64,000 nt of DNA from Inia geoffrensis (Eukaryota; Chordata; Mammalia; Artiodactyla; Iniidae), in assembly GCA_036417435.1 (NCBI GenBank), contig CM070903.1:53792001-53856000 (forward strand). The letters are read 5' to 3'. Both the position numbers and the translations under genes were made by a program. Shown piece by piece: positions 48,656-61,599 of this stretch. The notes beneath the pieces are model-generated. The model had not been told where the DNA came from. It made no database searches and saw nothing but the letters and a program-made list of their open reading frames with translations. How positions within the stretch are numbered: the stretch's first letter is position 1; each line of letters opens with the position of its first letter.

Positions 48656-51600
48656 ATGGGAATAGGAACATACATATTGATAATTACCTTAAATGTAAAT
48701 GGACTAAATCCTCCCACCAAAAGACACAGATTGGCTGAATGGATACAAAAATAAGACCCATATATTTGCTGTCTACAGGAGACCCACTTTAGACCTAGAG
48801 ACACATACGGACTGAAAGTGACGGGATGGAAAAAGATATTCCATGCAAATGGAAACCAAGAGAAAGCTGGAGTAGCAATTCTCATATCAGACAAAATAGA
48901 CTTTAAAATAAAGACTATAGGAAGAGACAAAGAAGGACACTACATAATGATCAAGGGATCAATCCAAGAAGAAGATATAACAATTGTAAATATTTATGCA
49001 CCCAAAATAGGAGCACATCAATACATAAGGCAAATACTAACAGCCATAAAAGAGGAAATCAACAGTAACACATTCACAGTAGGGGACTTAAACACCCCAC
49101 TTTCACCAATGGACAGATCATCCAAAATGAAAAACAATAAGGAAACACAAGCTTTGAATGATACATTAAAGACGATGGACTTAATTGATATTTATAGGAC
49201 ATTCCATCCAAGAACAACAGAATACACATTTTTCTCAAGTGCTCATGGAACATTCTCCAGGATAGATCATATCTTGGGTCACAAATCAAGCCTTGGTAAA
49301 TTTAAGAAAATTGAAATTGTATCAAGTATCTTTTCCGACCACAACGCCATGAGACTAGATATCAATTACAGGAAAAGATCTGTAAAAAATACAAACACCT
49401 GGAGGCTAAACAATACACTACTTAGTAACGAAGTGATCACTGAAGAAATCTAAGAGGAAATAAAAAAATACCTAGAAACAAGTGACAATGGAGACATGAC
49501 GACCCAAAATCTATGGGATGCAGCAAAAGCAGTTCTAAGAGGGAATTTTATAGCAATACAATCCTACCTTAAGAAACAGGAAACATCTCGAATAAACAAC
49601 CTAACTTTGCACCTAAAGCAATTAGAGAAAGAAGAACAAAAAAACCCCCAAAGTTAGCAGAAGGAAAGAAATCATAAAAATCAGATCAGAAATAAATGAA
49701 GAAGAAATGAAGGAAACGATAGCAAAGATCAATAAAACTAAAAGGTGATCCTTTGAGAAGATAAACAAAATTGATAAACCATTAGCCAGACTCATCAAGA
49801 AAAAAAGGGAGAAGACACAAATCAATAGAATTAGAAATGAAAAAGGAGAAATAACAACTGACACTGCAGAAATAAAAAAGATCATGAGAGATTACTACAA
49901 GCAACTCTATGCCAATAAAATGGACAACCTGGAAGAAATGGACAAATTCTTAGAAATGCACAACCTGCCAAGACTGAATCAGGAAGAAATAGAAAATATG
50001 AACAGACCAATCACAAGCACTGAAATTGAAACTGTGATTAAAAATCTTGCAACAAACAAAAGCTCAGGACCACATGGCTTCACAGGTGAATTCTATCAAA
50101 CATTTAGAGAGGAGCTAATACCTGTCCTTCTCAAACTCTTTCAAAATATAGCAGAGGGAGGAACACTCCCAAACTCATTCTACGAGGCCACCATCACCCT
50201 GAAACCAAAACCAGACAAGGATGTCACAAAGAAAGAAAACTACAGGCCAATATCACTGATGAACATAGATGCAAAAATCCTCAACAAAATACTAGCAAAC
50301 AGAATCCAACAGCACATTAAAAGGATCATACACCATGATCAAGTGGGTTTTATTCCAGGAATGCAAGGATTCTTCAATATACGCAAATCAATCAATGTGA
50401 TAAACCATATTAACAAATTGAAGGAGAAAAACCATATGATCATCTCAATAGATGCAGAGAAAGCTTTTGACAAAATTCAACACCCATTTATGATAAAAAC
50501 CCTGCAGAAACTAGGCATAGAGGGAACTTTCCTCAACATAATAAAGGCCATATATAACATACCCACAGCCAACATCGTCCTCAATGGTGAAAAAGTGAAA
50601 GCATTTCCACTAAGATCAGGAACAAGACAAGGTTGCCCACTCTCACCACTCTTATTCAACATAGTTTTGGAAGTTTTAGCCACAGCAATCAGAGAAGAAA
50701 AAGAAATAAAAGGAAATCAAATTGGAAAAGAAGAAGTAAAATTCTCACTGTTTGCAGAAGACATGATACTATACATAGGGAATCCTAAAGATGCTACCAG
50801 AAAACTACTAGAGCTAATCAATGAATTTGGTAAAGTTGCAGGATACAAAATTAATGCACAGAAATCTCTGGCATTCTTATATGCTAATGATGAAAAATAT
50901 GAAAGTGAAATCAAGAAAACACTCCCATTTACCATTGCACCAAAAAGAATAAAATATCTAGGAATAAACCTACCTAAGGAGACGAAAGACCTGTATGCAG
51001 AAAATTATAAGACACTGATGAAAGAAACTGAAGATGATACAAATAGATGGAGAGATATACCATGTTCTTGGATTGGAAGAATCAACACTGTGAAAATGAC
51101 TCTACTACCCAAAGCAATCTACAGATTCAATGCAATCCTATCAAACTACCACTGGCATTTTTCACAGAACTAGAACAAAAAATTGCAAAATTTGCATGGA
51201 AACACAAAAGACCCCGAATAGCCATAGCAATCTTGAGAATGAAAAACGGAGCTGGAGGAATCAGGCTCCCTGACTTCAGACTATACAACAAAGCTACAGT
51301 AATCAAGACGGTATGGGACTGGCGCAAAAACAGAAAGATAGATCAATGGAACAGGATAGAAAGCCCAGAGATAAACCCACGCACATATGGACACCTTATC
51401 TTTGATAAAGGTGGCAGGAATATACAGTGGAGAAAGGACAGCCTCTTCAATAAGTGGTGCTGGGAAAACTGGACAGGTACATGTAAAAGTATGAGATTAG
51501 ATCACTTCCTAACACCATACACAAAAATAAGCTCAAAATGGATTAAAGACCTAAATGTAAGGCCAGAAACTATCAAACTCTTAGAGGAAAACATAGGCAG

Positions 51601-52474
51601 AACACTCTATGACATAAATCACAGCAAGTTCCTTTTAGACCCACCTCCTAGAGCAATGGAAATAAAAACAAAAATAAACAAATGGGACGTAATGAAACTT
51701 CAATGCTTTTACACAGCGAAGGAAACCATAAACAAGACCAAAAGACAGCCCTCAGAATGGGAGAAAATATTTGCAAATGAATCAACTGACAAAGGATTAA
51801 TCTCCAAAATCTACAAGCAACTCATGCAGCTCAATAACAAAAGAACAAACAACCCAATCCAAAAATGGGCAGAAGACCTAAATAGACATTTCTCCAAAGA
51901 AGATATACAGACTGCCAACAAACACATGAAAGAATGCTCAACACCATTAATCATTAGAGAAATGCAAATCAAAACTACAATGAGATATCATCTCACACCA
52001 GTTAGAATGGCCATCATCAAAAAATCTAGAAACTATAAATGCTGGAGAGGCTGTGGAGAAAAGGGAACACTCTTGCACTGTTGGTGGGAATGTGAATTGG
52101 TTCAGCCACTGTGGAGAACAGTATGGAGGCTCCTTAAAAAACTACAAATAGAACTACCATATGACCCAGCAATCCCACTCCTCGGCATATACCCTGAGAA
52201 AACCATAATTCAAAAAGAGTCATGTACCAAAATGTTCATTGCAGCTCTATTTACAACAGCCAGGACATGGAAGCAACCTAACTGTCCATCGACACATGAA
52301 TGGATAGAGAAAATGTAGCACATATATACAATGGAATATTACTCAGCCATAAAAAGAAACGAAATTGAACTATTTGTAATGAGATGGATAGACCTAGAGA
52401 CTGTCATACAGAGTGAAGTAAGTCAGAAAGAGAAAGACAAATACCGTATGCTAACACATTTATATGGAATTTAA
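48656..52474 (+). pseudogene. L1 ORF2 (endonuclease and reverse transcriptase), broken
   Basis: Starts MGIGTYILIITLNVNGLNPP. An in-frame TAA lies at 48752-48754. The endonuclease continues with LQETH, VGDLNTP, RIDHILG and SDHNAMRL residues kept, to a second stop at 49451-49453. The frame then shifts; the segment 49884-51173 holds the reverse transcriptase with [29 protein letters not shown] and [10 protein letters not shown], where the catalytic FADD has become FAED (50751-50762). Another frameshift lies near 51100. The last part keeps the Cys-rich CWRGCGEKG...HCWWEC motif and ends early at TAG 52316-52318, where Trp is expected; the ancestral stop is TAA 52472-52474. Confidence 0.93.
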
Positions 52475-52860
52475 GAAAAAAAATGTCATGAAGAACCTAG
52501 GGGTAAGACAGGAATAAAGACACAGACCTACTGGAGAACGGACTTGAGGATATGGAGAGGGGGAAGAGTATGCTGTGACAAAGTGAGAGGCATGGACATA
52601 TATACACTAACAAACGTAAGGTAGATAGCTACTGGGAAGCAGCCACATAGCACAGGGAGATCATCTCGGTGCTTTGTGACCGCCTGGAGGGGTGGGATAG
52701 GGAGGGTGGGAGGGAGGGAGATGCAAGAGGGAAGAGATATGGGAACATATGTATATGTGTAACTGATTCACTTTGTTATAAATCACATACTAACACACCA
52801 TTGTAAAGCAATTATACTCCAATAAAGATGTAAGAAAAATAAAAAATAAAATAAAATAAA

Positions 52861-55230
52861 AGAAATAAAATAACTTCCTCAAGTATAAATTTGGTAACTC
52901 AGTTAAATTCAGGAATTTACATTCTATACCTGGGATAATGCATGGTGTTAAGAAAAGGGTAATCAATATTCAGTCAAAGATTAAGGCAGGAAAGAAGCTG
53001 GGCAAATTCATTTAGCCACAGATACTGCCTTAGAAAACTGCCCCAGGCATAGGCTGCCCAATGCGTAGTGCCTGATGGACATAGCAAGCTCCCACGAACA
53101 TATGTGTTCATTGATATCAGGTGGTTTAGCGTAGTGGCTACAGTAAGGCAGCAGAATTCTGGATAAATGCTGGACATTAGGAGAACTTTCTATACATAGG
53201 AGAACAGCAGACAGGAAGTATGGAGACGGGACATAGACCTGGGAAAGGTCCACATCCCTCAGCTTTGAATTCAGTAGGCTTCATGGCCAGATAGAAAAAC
53301 ATTGGTGTCTAGAGGAATTAATATATAACTGAATCTTAGGGGAGGAAACCCAGGCTGAATTCTAATAGCCTGGCTCAACTTGAAGCATATGGAAGGCTAT
53401 ATTATCCAGAACGGGACACATTTCAAGCATGAGCTATACTGAGTTGGTGATGTGGTTAGGAATATTCTTTCCTTCCCAAATAAAGTATGCTTGCAGACAC
53501 ACTAAGTTCTTTTTCTCCATCTATAAGCCTTCAAAATAGAGTCCCACACTATCAAGTTTTAGTATCAATATTATTTTCAGTAAAATGCTGTTAAATATTA
53601 ATTCTCTGACAGTAAAGAGAAAAACATCAGTTAAAAGTATTGTCAGAGAGACAGACTATCCCGCAAGATTCCCAGTTTTATTAAATTAGAGGAGCCGGGA
53701 TCTTTGGAAGGCAGCTTGTGGGGCTTCTGAGAAGCGTCTGGGGAACAGCAGGTCTCTATACTGCTATTTACACTGGTCTGTGAGCTCTGATAGTAGGTGT
53801 TGATTTTGTGGATTCATGACATACAAGCTTAGGAGCCGAGTAAACTTTTGAGAACAATTCTCTCCCTAAGTTCCATTATGGTAAATCATTTTTGCTGATG
53901 GTCTTCAAAAAAGAATATGAGAAGGACATGAGAAATTCCCACAGATTATTTATCTCAGGAATTCACTTCCTGACTCAAGAATCCCAGTCTATTAAGCAAT
54001 AGGCAGAAGCTGACGAGTGGTATCTACGACTCTTGTGAGCAGTCACATGCACGAACTTCCTCTGATCAAGAATTTCCCCTGACCTTGCAATCCTCTTAAA
54101 GCTCTTTATTTTATTATTGTTTATAAAAACGAGTTGCCCAATTAATATATGTTTAATATAAAACATTTTGAAGGTTCAGATTAAATGCAAAGAGGGAGGA
54201 AATATCTAACCGTAACTACATTGACTTTTTCAATTTAACATGTCAGGGACCTAAGTTTTTTGAGAGTCAGTATTTGTAAGATTAAAACTGCCCAAGGCAG
54301 AACAGAGTATCTGAGACTCCTATATTTTGGGGGAAAGGGGTGGGGGGCAGGGGCTCTTCTTTTACCTATAAAATTATTCAGAGAAGTGAAATAGAATTGC
54401 TACTGACCTGAACATCAAGTGGATTTTCTACTCTTGAGCTTTCAAGGGCCAGTATAGTTTCTTACCAAACCTATATAATGATTAGGAAAAGGCTTTTTCT
54501 AATATTATGGCTCATTCACACAACGGATCATCATGCTTGCATTATGATAAAAATAAATTAGTTCTTTATTCATTAATATGAAACAATATTAAAGATGTAT
54601 TAATTAAAAACAGAAGTAAACTTCATAATAGGTTACGATGTGTTTATATTTGTGTTAGAAAGGTAAGTCTTTTTTCCAGTAGCATATACAAAAAAACTAA
54701 TAGCTGATGACAGTAGTTCCTTAAGGGTGGGTTGGGAGAGAGAAAGGCTGGAGAGGTTGCAGAACATGAGTACCGGTAGCTGGGGAGGGAGGAAGACTTA
54801 ATTCTTATTTCACTGCCTTTCCTCTGTTGGATATTTTTACTATATAAATATATTGCTATTTTTATTAAAAACTAGTTAAATAAACATATCACTCCATATG
54901 CCTTAGCGAATGGTATAGATTTTAATCTAAAACTTACTCCTTTAGCATATGATTGTTATATCATATCCAAATAATTATTTAACATTGAACCTATAAATTA
55001 TTCTTATAATCGTACTCCTTGAAAATAAAAGCAAAAGAGCATTTCACACCAAATATACTTTACATAACAGTTCCACTTCGAAAGTTACTTTTTCAGTTTT
55101 TGAAAAATCCAATCTGCTCCTATAGCACCTTTTAACTAGCTCTGAAATATTCCAAAAGAATTGTGATCTGATTGTCTCATAGGGACCTCAAGTTAAAAAG
55201 GTCCAGAATTAAATTCGGTATTTTTCTCCA
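52861..55230. other. Intergenic stretch, little recognised
   Basis: No gene. A G-run cluster at 54328-54353 is noted as a finding. 54560-54900 has the layout of an old LINE 3' end (a 'gggagagagaaaggctggagagg' block and AT-rich terminus), not assignable. Confidence 0.4.
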
Positions 55231-55680
55231 CTCACTGTCCCATCAGCTCCCTTTCCTGTTGTGTTTCTAATCTAAGCAAAAAGTTCTACCCTTAATTATT
55301 CCATCTCCTCCGCCGCATCCTGTCAAACTGACGTCGTAAACATCTCTTAGAGCCACTGCTTTCTTCTCTCCTATTAACCTCATCCTAGTTATAGTTTAAT
55401 AATAGCTGAGTCCCAAGAATTTTGCAGCAGTGTAATAATTAGTCTCCCATCACCTCTTCAGTCTTTACACTTAAAGTCCATTCTCCACAAACAGTTTTGA
55501 AGACACAGATACAATCATGTTGCTTCCTTCAAATGACTTCTTTATGAAAAGGTCAAGGCTCTTAATCAGCTGACACTTGTCTAATTTTCCATGATCAAAT
55601 TTTTTCCTGTTTGCTCTATGTATTCTGAATTTGCAGGCATAGTACACTCATGGCCTCTGCTTTTCTTAACAAGACAATTT
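55230..55680 (+). repeat. L2 fragment
   Basis: L2 order: TTATTCCATCTCCTCCGCCG, 'aataatagctgagtcccaag', ATACAATCATGTTGCTTCCT, 'aaaggtcaaggctctt'. Confidence 0.55.
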
Positions 55681-56159
55681 TTCTTATGAATTTGTGGAGT
55701 TTAAAGTGTAGTTGGGCAAAGAAGAGTCCTAAGAAAGAACTTCTGCATATATCCCCAGGAACAGACTCAGCAGTGAATAATTAAAAAACAAACAAACAAA
55801 CATATGGGAAAAGTTGGGCTTACTCTCTAAACAAAACAAAGTATAGATATAAGAACACTTTTTTTCCCCAAAGACAGATATGAAGGAAAAGACTGACAAG
55901 AAATGAAGCATGGCCATGATAGGTTGTATTTTTCTTTTTGTGAAAGTGGGAAAAGGCATTGAAGAATAATATTGCTTTATTTTTGTTATTGTCTTGACCT
56001 ATAAGAGGGTATAATAAGTCATTTACATGAAAGTATGAAATAATGTCCTAGGAAGGAAGTGGCAATATAGTAATTCAGGCAGATGAAGAAATCCACCTTT
56101 CCCACGTCCCTGAAATTCCAGGCAAACCGCACTCATTACCTGATATCCCTGAAGTAGTG

Positions 56160-56460
56160 CAGCTTTCCCACACCTTTAGGCATGCTGCTCTCTTTCTGCG
56201 TAGAATAGCTTCCCCTCTCTTTGCCTGACAGTTTAACTTTTATTCATCTTTCAAGTTTCTATTTCAGTGTCAACACCTCTGTGACTCTTTCCCCATTACT
56301 CTCCTCTGCTGTAACACTCTCCAATGTATATTGGAGCTGTTTACTCACTTGGTTATTTCCTCAAATATTTCATGCTTTCTTCAAGGGCATTACTGTATTC
56401 CTAGTATCTGTCGTGAAGTAAGAACTCTACATTTGCTGAGTAAATAAAGGAAGGTATCTA
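56160..56460 (+). repeat. L2 3' end
   Basis: AGCTTCCCCTCTCTTTGCCT, TCATCTTTCAAGTTTCTATT, GTGACTCTTTCCCCATTACT, then 'ttcctagtatctgtcg' and TGAGTAAATAAAGGA. Probably one element with 55230-55680. Confidence 0.65.
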
Positions 56461-59400
56461 CTACAAGTTCTGAAGAAAGAAACAAATAGCAGCACCATTA
56501 AAATTATTAGATAGGGTCCAGGTTTATAATCATTAACTTGAAAAAATTAACATTCAGTCCACAGTATAAGTTCAGGTTAATCCACTGAAAGTTACCAACC
56601 TTATTACCATCATGAGGCAAATCATCCAGTCCTTCTTCCCACGTCCTACTTTGTTCACAAATAAGGAACTTCCAGTCTCTCAAAAATATTACAGTGAGAC
56701 GATCTACTTTTCTCTGACCTCTCACTTGTTCCTTTCCTTGGAAGGAGGAATAATTTATATGATGGGCATGACGGTGGGAGTCTGACTTACAGTGATCTAC
56801 ATCTCTTTTTTCTAATGTTCAATGTCAATATGCTTAAGGTTGCTAAGCATGTGTGACCTTTCCTCTGGAGCTTTCTGTGTGCAGCTCAATGTGAGGCAGC
56901 TAATAGAGCATGTGCTGCTTTGCAGACCCAGCTCTCTCCAATGCCTAGACATGTGAAGTCACCAATTTTGGTTTCAGAGGCAAGAGAGGTTTTCTAGTCT
57001 ACCTCTATCAGGTATAATTCAGAAGATATTTTCATCTATATCTGAACCTTCTGCTTCTCAATTACTATAGAATCTATCTGTGTGGGGTGAGAATAGCACT
57101 CTCAAAACCAGACAACACTTATTAGACCTCATAAGTGCACATATCTACATGCAGTAAAGCAATCTTTTGGCTTTCCAGATGTCAGAATTACCATGCTGGT
57201 GGTTCCACCAGTATTGGAATCAGAGTGTAACTAGGGGTTACTTTAATGAAACGGTGAGAGTTATTCCATGAAAGCAGGATAATTCGATTGTATTCCCAAA
57301 AAACCTATTCATAAAACAGAAATTAGAGCTCAACTCTTCTCCCTCACCACCCGACGCTTGGAAATCCCTTAGAAATTCCAGCAAAGTTACTCTCTGTGGT
57401 TCACATTGCAATCAAGACTTGACCTTTGCTCTTATGATGGTTCACTTGGCCCCTGCATTTTACTGCTAAAGCTGGATTTTACTAAGCTCTGATCTACTCT
57501 TAGGTAGCATCTTCTTCCTTCACGCAGGCCAGACACCTCCAAATGACAAAGATAGTGGAAAAAGGCAGGATAATATCTCTTAATCTGAACATGGTCTTTC
57601 TTTCACTTTTCTGATTTAGGACTAAGATAAGGACTTAGAGATGGGGTCATTCGTTTTTCTCCTCCATCCTAAGGAAGGATTTGGGCAGTTAGTTGGTACC
57701 TGTCTCTTTATTTTACGGTAAAAATCCTTTCCCTACAAGAATTCAAATTGTATAGCATAAATATGGGAAAATACACTGTGGAAGAAAATATCCAGGAATA
57801 GGTTTTGCTAAAGTTTTCTGAAAAAAAAAAAAAAAGGGTGAAAATTAGCCAAGAGAAGTTTTGGAAAAGGACGCACTTAGATTGCTGTTCATTTTAATAT
57901 GGGGGTTGGTAGGAGGTAAGTTAGGATGTATGGGGAGGTTCCTACGAGTGGACTCCCTTGTGAAGAACTCAACTCTTGTATCTTTACATTAGAAACTGAA
58001 AATATACTATTTACCATAAAGCTTTAGTTTTTCTCTTTTTTTGGTTATCATCTTAAATTGTACTAACACTTCAGTAAAGAAAATCATATACAGATACATA
58101 TATAGCTTGATGGTCTCGGAGAGGCTAAAGGCACGAGGTGGTAAAGAGGTAGGATAACCTGTTTTACTCTCTTAAGAGAAAGCAACCTTCCATGCAGACA
58201 GTGGCCATCATCTCAGGAAGAGCGTGACCTCACTCCTTTCCATTGTAATCCTTAAGCTAGGATGCAGCTTTTCTCTGAAGGACAGGGCATGATGCATCCT
58301 GTTTGACTCATGGATAAAAAGATATGCAAGTCAGAAAATCTAATGATGAATTTTAGAGAACAAAACTATGGTTAATTTTCAGGTGAAATACTGACTTGAA
58401 TGAACATGAAAGCACAGTTGAGAAAGAGCTAAATCTAATACAACATGGAATCACAGAACTCAGAGTCAGAAAAAGCTTTAGAAATTATTTAGTCTTCACT
58501 TCTGGTTTTGAATCTAAGGTTTAAAGATGTTAAAATCTTGTCCTAAGATCACATAGTGTGTGATGGGGAGTAGGGATGTGGTGTAGCCTAGAAACCAAGA
58601 CTTGTGTCTATAATCTGTGTCCCTTATATACAACCCCATTCCTATTCCTAAATGTCCCCTATTAAATGATGAAAACCAATCCATGCCTCCTCAAATCAGC
58701 AGAGTCCAAGAACGATCAGTTCTCTAGCTGACTGTACCTGATGAGCTCTATGACCTGGATTTCTCCTGCAATATCTCAATTTCCCCTTGCCCAGTTATTT
58801 TTATGACCTATTTAATAAGTCATAAATTATGTTCTAAATTAAAAAGACAATAACTTGTAAGACTACATTATGAGAATAATGTCATTGGTAAGGAGTCCTA
58901 TGTAGACTATTACTTTTTTAATTTCATAGATATCTATAAGTTCTGCTTAGGGGAGCTGGTTTGAACTAGATACAAAGAAATTAGCCATATAATGATTTAT
59001 CTCTTTGGCAAAGCCATTTTCTTAGTCCTTCAAAATGACTCCTGCTTCAGAAATGAACACATGTCCACAGCCAGTATATAAACCTAGTGGTCACTACAAT
59101 AACATTGCAAAATACCATCTGACCTGCCCAAATACATATTCTTAGACAGTTCTAAAAACGGCTCCTTCCCCCGGGATACATATTTCTATTCCTTTTTTGT
59201 GAATGAATGTGTTCCCCACTCCTGCACCCTTCATTTACAGGAAGAGGAAGAAACATTGGAATTACTAAATGGAACATGACTTTTTTTCCAGACAGCAGGC
59301 CCAACCATGAGAATTAGAATGTCACTTGGCAACCGGATCCCTTTTCTATCCTCAGAGACGATGACACTTCAGGAAAGAGCTTACCTCCACACACTTACTA

Positions 59401-59556
59401 AAGCCTTATAAGGTCAGGAGTGTTTGCTGAGAAACATTTATTTTCCTCTTCTCAATTTAAAGGCATCACAATTTTTTTTTTCAGAGAGGTTTCGATTCTA
59501 CAAAGTAATTCTAATAAAGAGACTTTGGATCTAAAATTTATCACATTAAAAACTAC
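56461..59556. other. Intergenic stretch, little recognised
   Basis: 58440-58620 (ATGGAATCACAGAACTCAGA, 'agcacaaggtcac'-like block) is an old SINE-like trace. An A run lies at about 57822. No gene. Confidence 0.4.
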
Positions 59557-59717
59557 TAAAATCAGTTCACTGTGATTTGCTTCAATTTAAAATATTATCA
59601 TGAGAGTATGGCTTTTTATTTGTGTGTGTGTGTTTATTAAAATCAGTTTATTGTAATTTGCTCCAATTTAAAATAATTATCATGAGAATTGGTTCTTAAT
59701 ATTTGTGTGTGTTTTTT
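59557..59717. repeat. Tandem duplication, 81-bp unit, two copies
   Basis: Copy one starts TAAAATCAGTTCACTGTGAT (59557); copy two starts TAAAATCAGTTTATTGTAAT (59638). Both pass through CAATTTAAAATA, ATCATGAGA and end in a GT-rich run. Confidence 0.88.
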
Positions 59718-60300
59718 AAAAATCATCTTTTAAATCCTTTTCATATTGTTTCATCCTAAATATATTAAAGTTAATCAAAGGCATGGTTGTTTTTTAGCTT
59801 AACTGGCAAAAATGGAGAAGAAAATTGCCAAATTTTAAGACACAGTCAATACTGAGTAAACTTTTAGAATAAAATGTCAAATTCATCTTATCGGTAAACT
59901 ATTTGCTTACATTCGTTAAGAAATAGACCAGAAAAGCCTGTCCATTAATATGAGTTGATCGTGCCTTTAGGATCCCTCCTAGTAACTCTGCCTGCCTAGT
60001 TCTTTCATAACAAAAGCCAAATCCTCACTAATAACTCTTGGTAGCAGAAGAAAGTCACTTTGGGCAGAAAAGGAAAATATGCATCCCAAAGGCATGGAAT
60101 TTACTTGGAAAGACAAATATAGAAAGCAAATTTGTGGGATAAATATTGAGAGGTCTTTAATAACTAAAGTCTCATGTATTTAAATGTTACAAAGCAGAGG
60201 CGAGCTGCCCGAAGGCCAGTCACTAGAAGGATTTGTTGAGCTCTTATCCTGGGACATCATGAAAGTCTTTGGAAACATTAAAACATAAAAGTCTCCACCC

Positions 60301-60432
60301 TTCGGATATCTAGCCTCCAGAACTGTGGGACAATACATTTCTGTTGTTTTAAGTGATCCCAGTTTGCGGTACTTTGTTATGGCAGCCCGAGGAAACTAAC
60401 AATAAACTTGTCTGTCCTAAAAAAAAAAAAAA
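60301..60432 (+). mobile_element. Short retrocopy whose 3' end is MLT1 LTR sequence
   Basis: 132 bp reading AGCCTCCAGAACTGTGGGAC, TTTCTGTTGTTTTAAGTGAT, TACTTTGTTATGGCAGCCCG, the 3' part of an MLT1-type ERVL-MaLR LTR, then AATAAA at 60401-60406, 12 bases, and about 18 A. It is flanked by AAAAGTCTCCACCC (60287-60300) and AAAAGTCACCACCC (60433-60446), 13 of 14 matching. Confidence 0.75.
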
Positions 60433-60446
60433 AAAAGTCACCACCC

Positions 60447-61050
60447 CACTTCCTTCTGAGAGAGATTCTAAATGCCACTGAAAGTTCAAGGTACTCAAAT
60501 GCCCTGATCTCTTAAAGACCTCCACTCCTGAAATTAGGATCTAGGATGTTTTAAATGTTAGCTGGTTAGAGTGACAAAAATAATCCTTCAGTCTTAGAAT
60601 GTTCTTGATCTTAAACTTATTTCTCACACTGTCAAGTTACAGAAAGTGTTACTATAAAACAGCATAGAAACTGATTGCATTCTGACAAATAAGGACAGTT
60701 AAGCTTAATGATTGAAGCTTTGATAAAATTTAATTCACCCTTCTTTTTTTGTTATTGTATTATATTTGGCATATATTAATGAATTTATGAGTGATTTTCC
60801 ACTTTAAAGCAAAAAACTCAAAAGGAATCTCAGAGGTCTTTTTTGGAGATATGTTAATGCAAAAGGTAATTTCTATTTCTTTAGATAACACAACATTTTG
60901 ATAGTTTAAAATAATATGAATCTGTGGTTATTGAATGGCGTTACATTGCTGGTGCTGCTAGAGACAGTCTTATGATGTGTGGAGCTGGAACTGAAAGTTT
61001 GGGTGACCTCATTTCAGCTGCTAAGTTCAAGTAGCAGAATTTTGCTGATT
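60447..61050. other. Intergenic stretch, nothing recognised
   Basis: AT-rich sequence between the retrocopy and a SINE. No gene seen. Confidence 0.5.
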
Positions 61051-61060
61051 TGGCATCTCT

Positions 61061-61285
61061 CTCTCTCTTTTTTTTTTTTTTGTTGTTGTTGTTGTTGTAC
61101 TCGGGCCTCTCACTGCTGTGGCCTCTCCCGTTGCGGAGCACAGGCTCCGGACACGCAGGCCCAGCAGCCATGACTCACGGGCCCAGCCGCTCCACGGCAT
61201 ATGGGATCTTCCCGGACCGGGGCACGAACCCGTGTCCCCCGCATCGGCAGGCGGACTCTCAACCACTGCACCACCAGGGAAGCCC
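61061..61285 (-). mobile_element. CHR SINE, short form
   Basis: Reverse copy ending CACCAGGGAAGCCC with a T and (GTT) tail at its low end. Flanks TGGCATCTCT (61051-61060) and TGGCAACTCT (61286-61295). Open frames in both strands across it are SINE by-products. Confidence 0.93.
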
Positions 61286-61599
61286 TGGCAACTCTTGACA
61301 GCACTCAAAATATATAATCCATCTTTAAATTCAGGTCCTGCTCCTACCAATCATTACTTGATTCATAAAGGTCCTTTCTTGGCTAATAAGGCCTTTGTTC
61401 CGTGGGATAAGAGATACCTAATATTTTGTCATTGAAACGAACTGCCCAGTTTTTACCCATATTATGTCAGTAGCAGGATATTCCCTTACTGTACATCTAA
61501 TATACATTGTATATGTATAATCTTGGTGCAAATATTCATAAATTGTTCTCAATGTTTTTGATTCTGTGCCGCTCCTTACTCTTTCTGTAACAGTCTCGA

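Larger units (their letters stand above)
46205..52860 (+). mobile_element. Nearly full-length L1, inactive
   Basis: An L1 retrotransposon of about 6.65 kb: a CpG-bearing GC-rich 5'UTR (46205-47706), ORF1, ORF2, 3'UTR, an AATAAA near 52822 and an (AAAAT) tail. Both reading frames are broken. I found no convincing target-site duplication, so the 5' edge is approximate. The family resembles cetartiodactyl L1. It sits inside a reversed L2 on its left. Confidence 0.92.

Noticed and set aside
46185..52885. Target-site duplication of the large L1 (AAAGAACCTCCTTGAA against AAATAACTTCCTCAAG)
   Set aside because: Only about 11 of 16 bases agree, not convincing.
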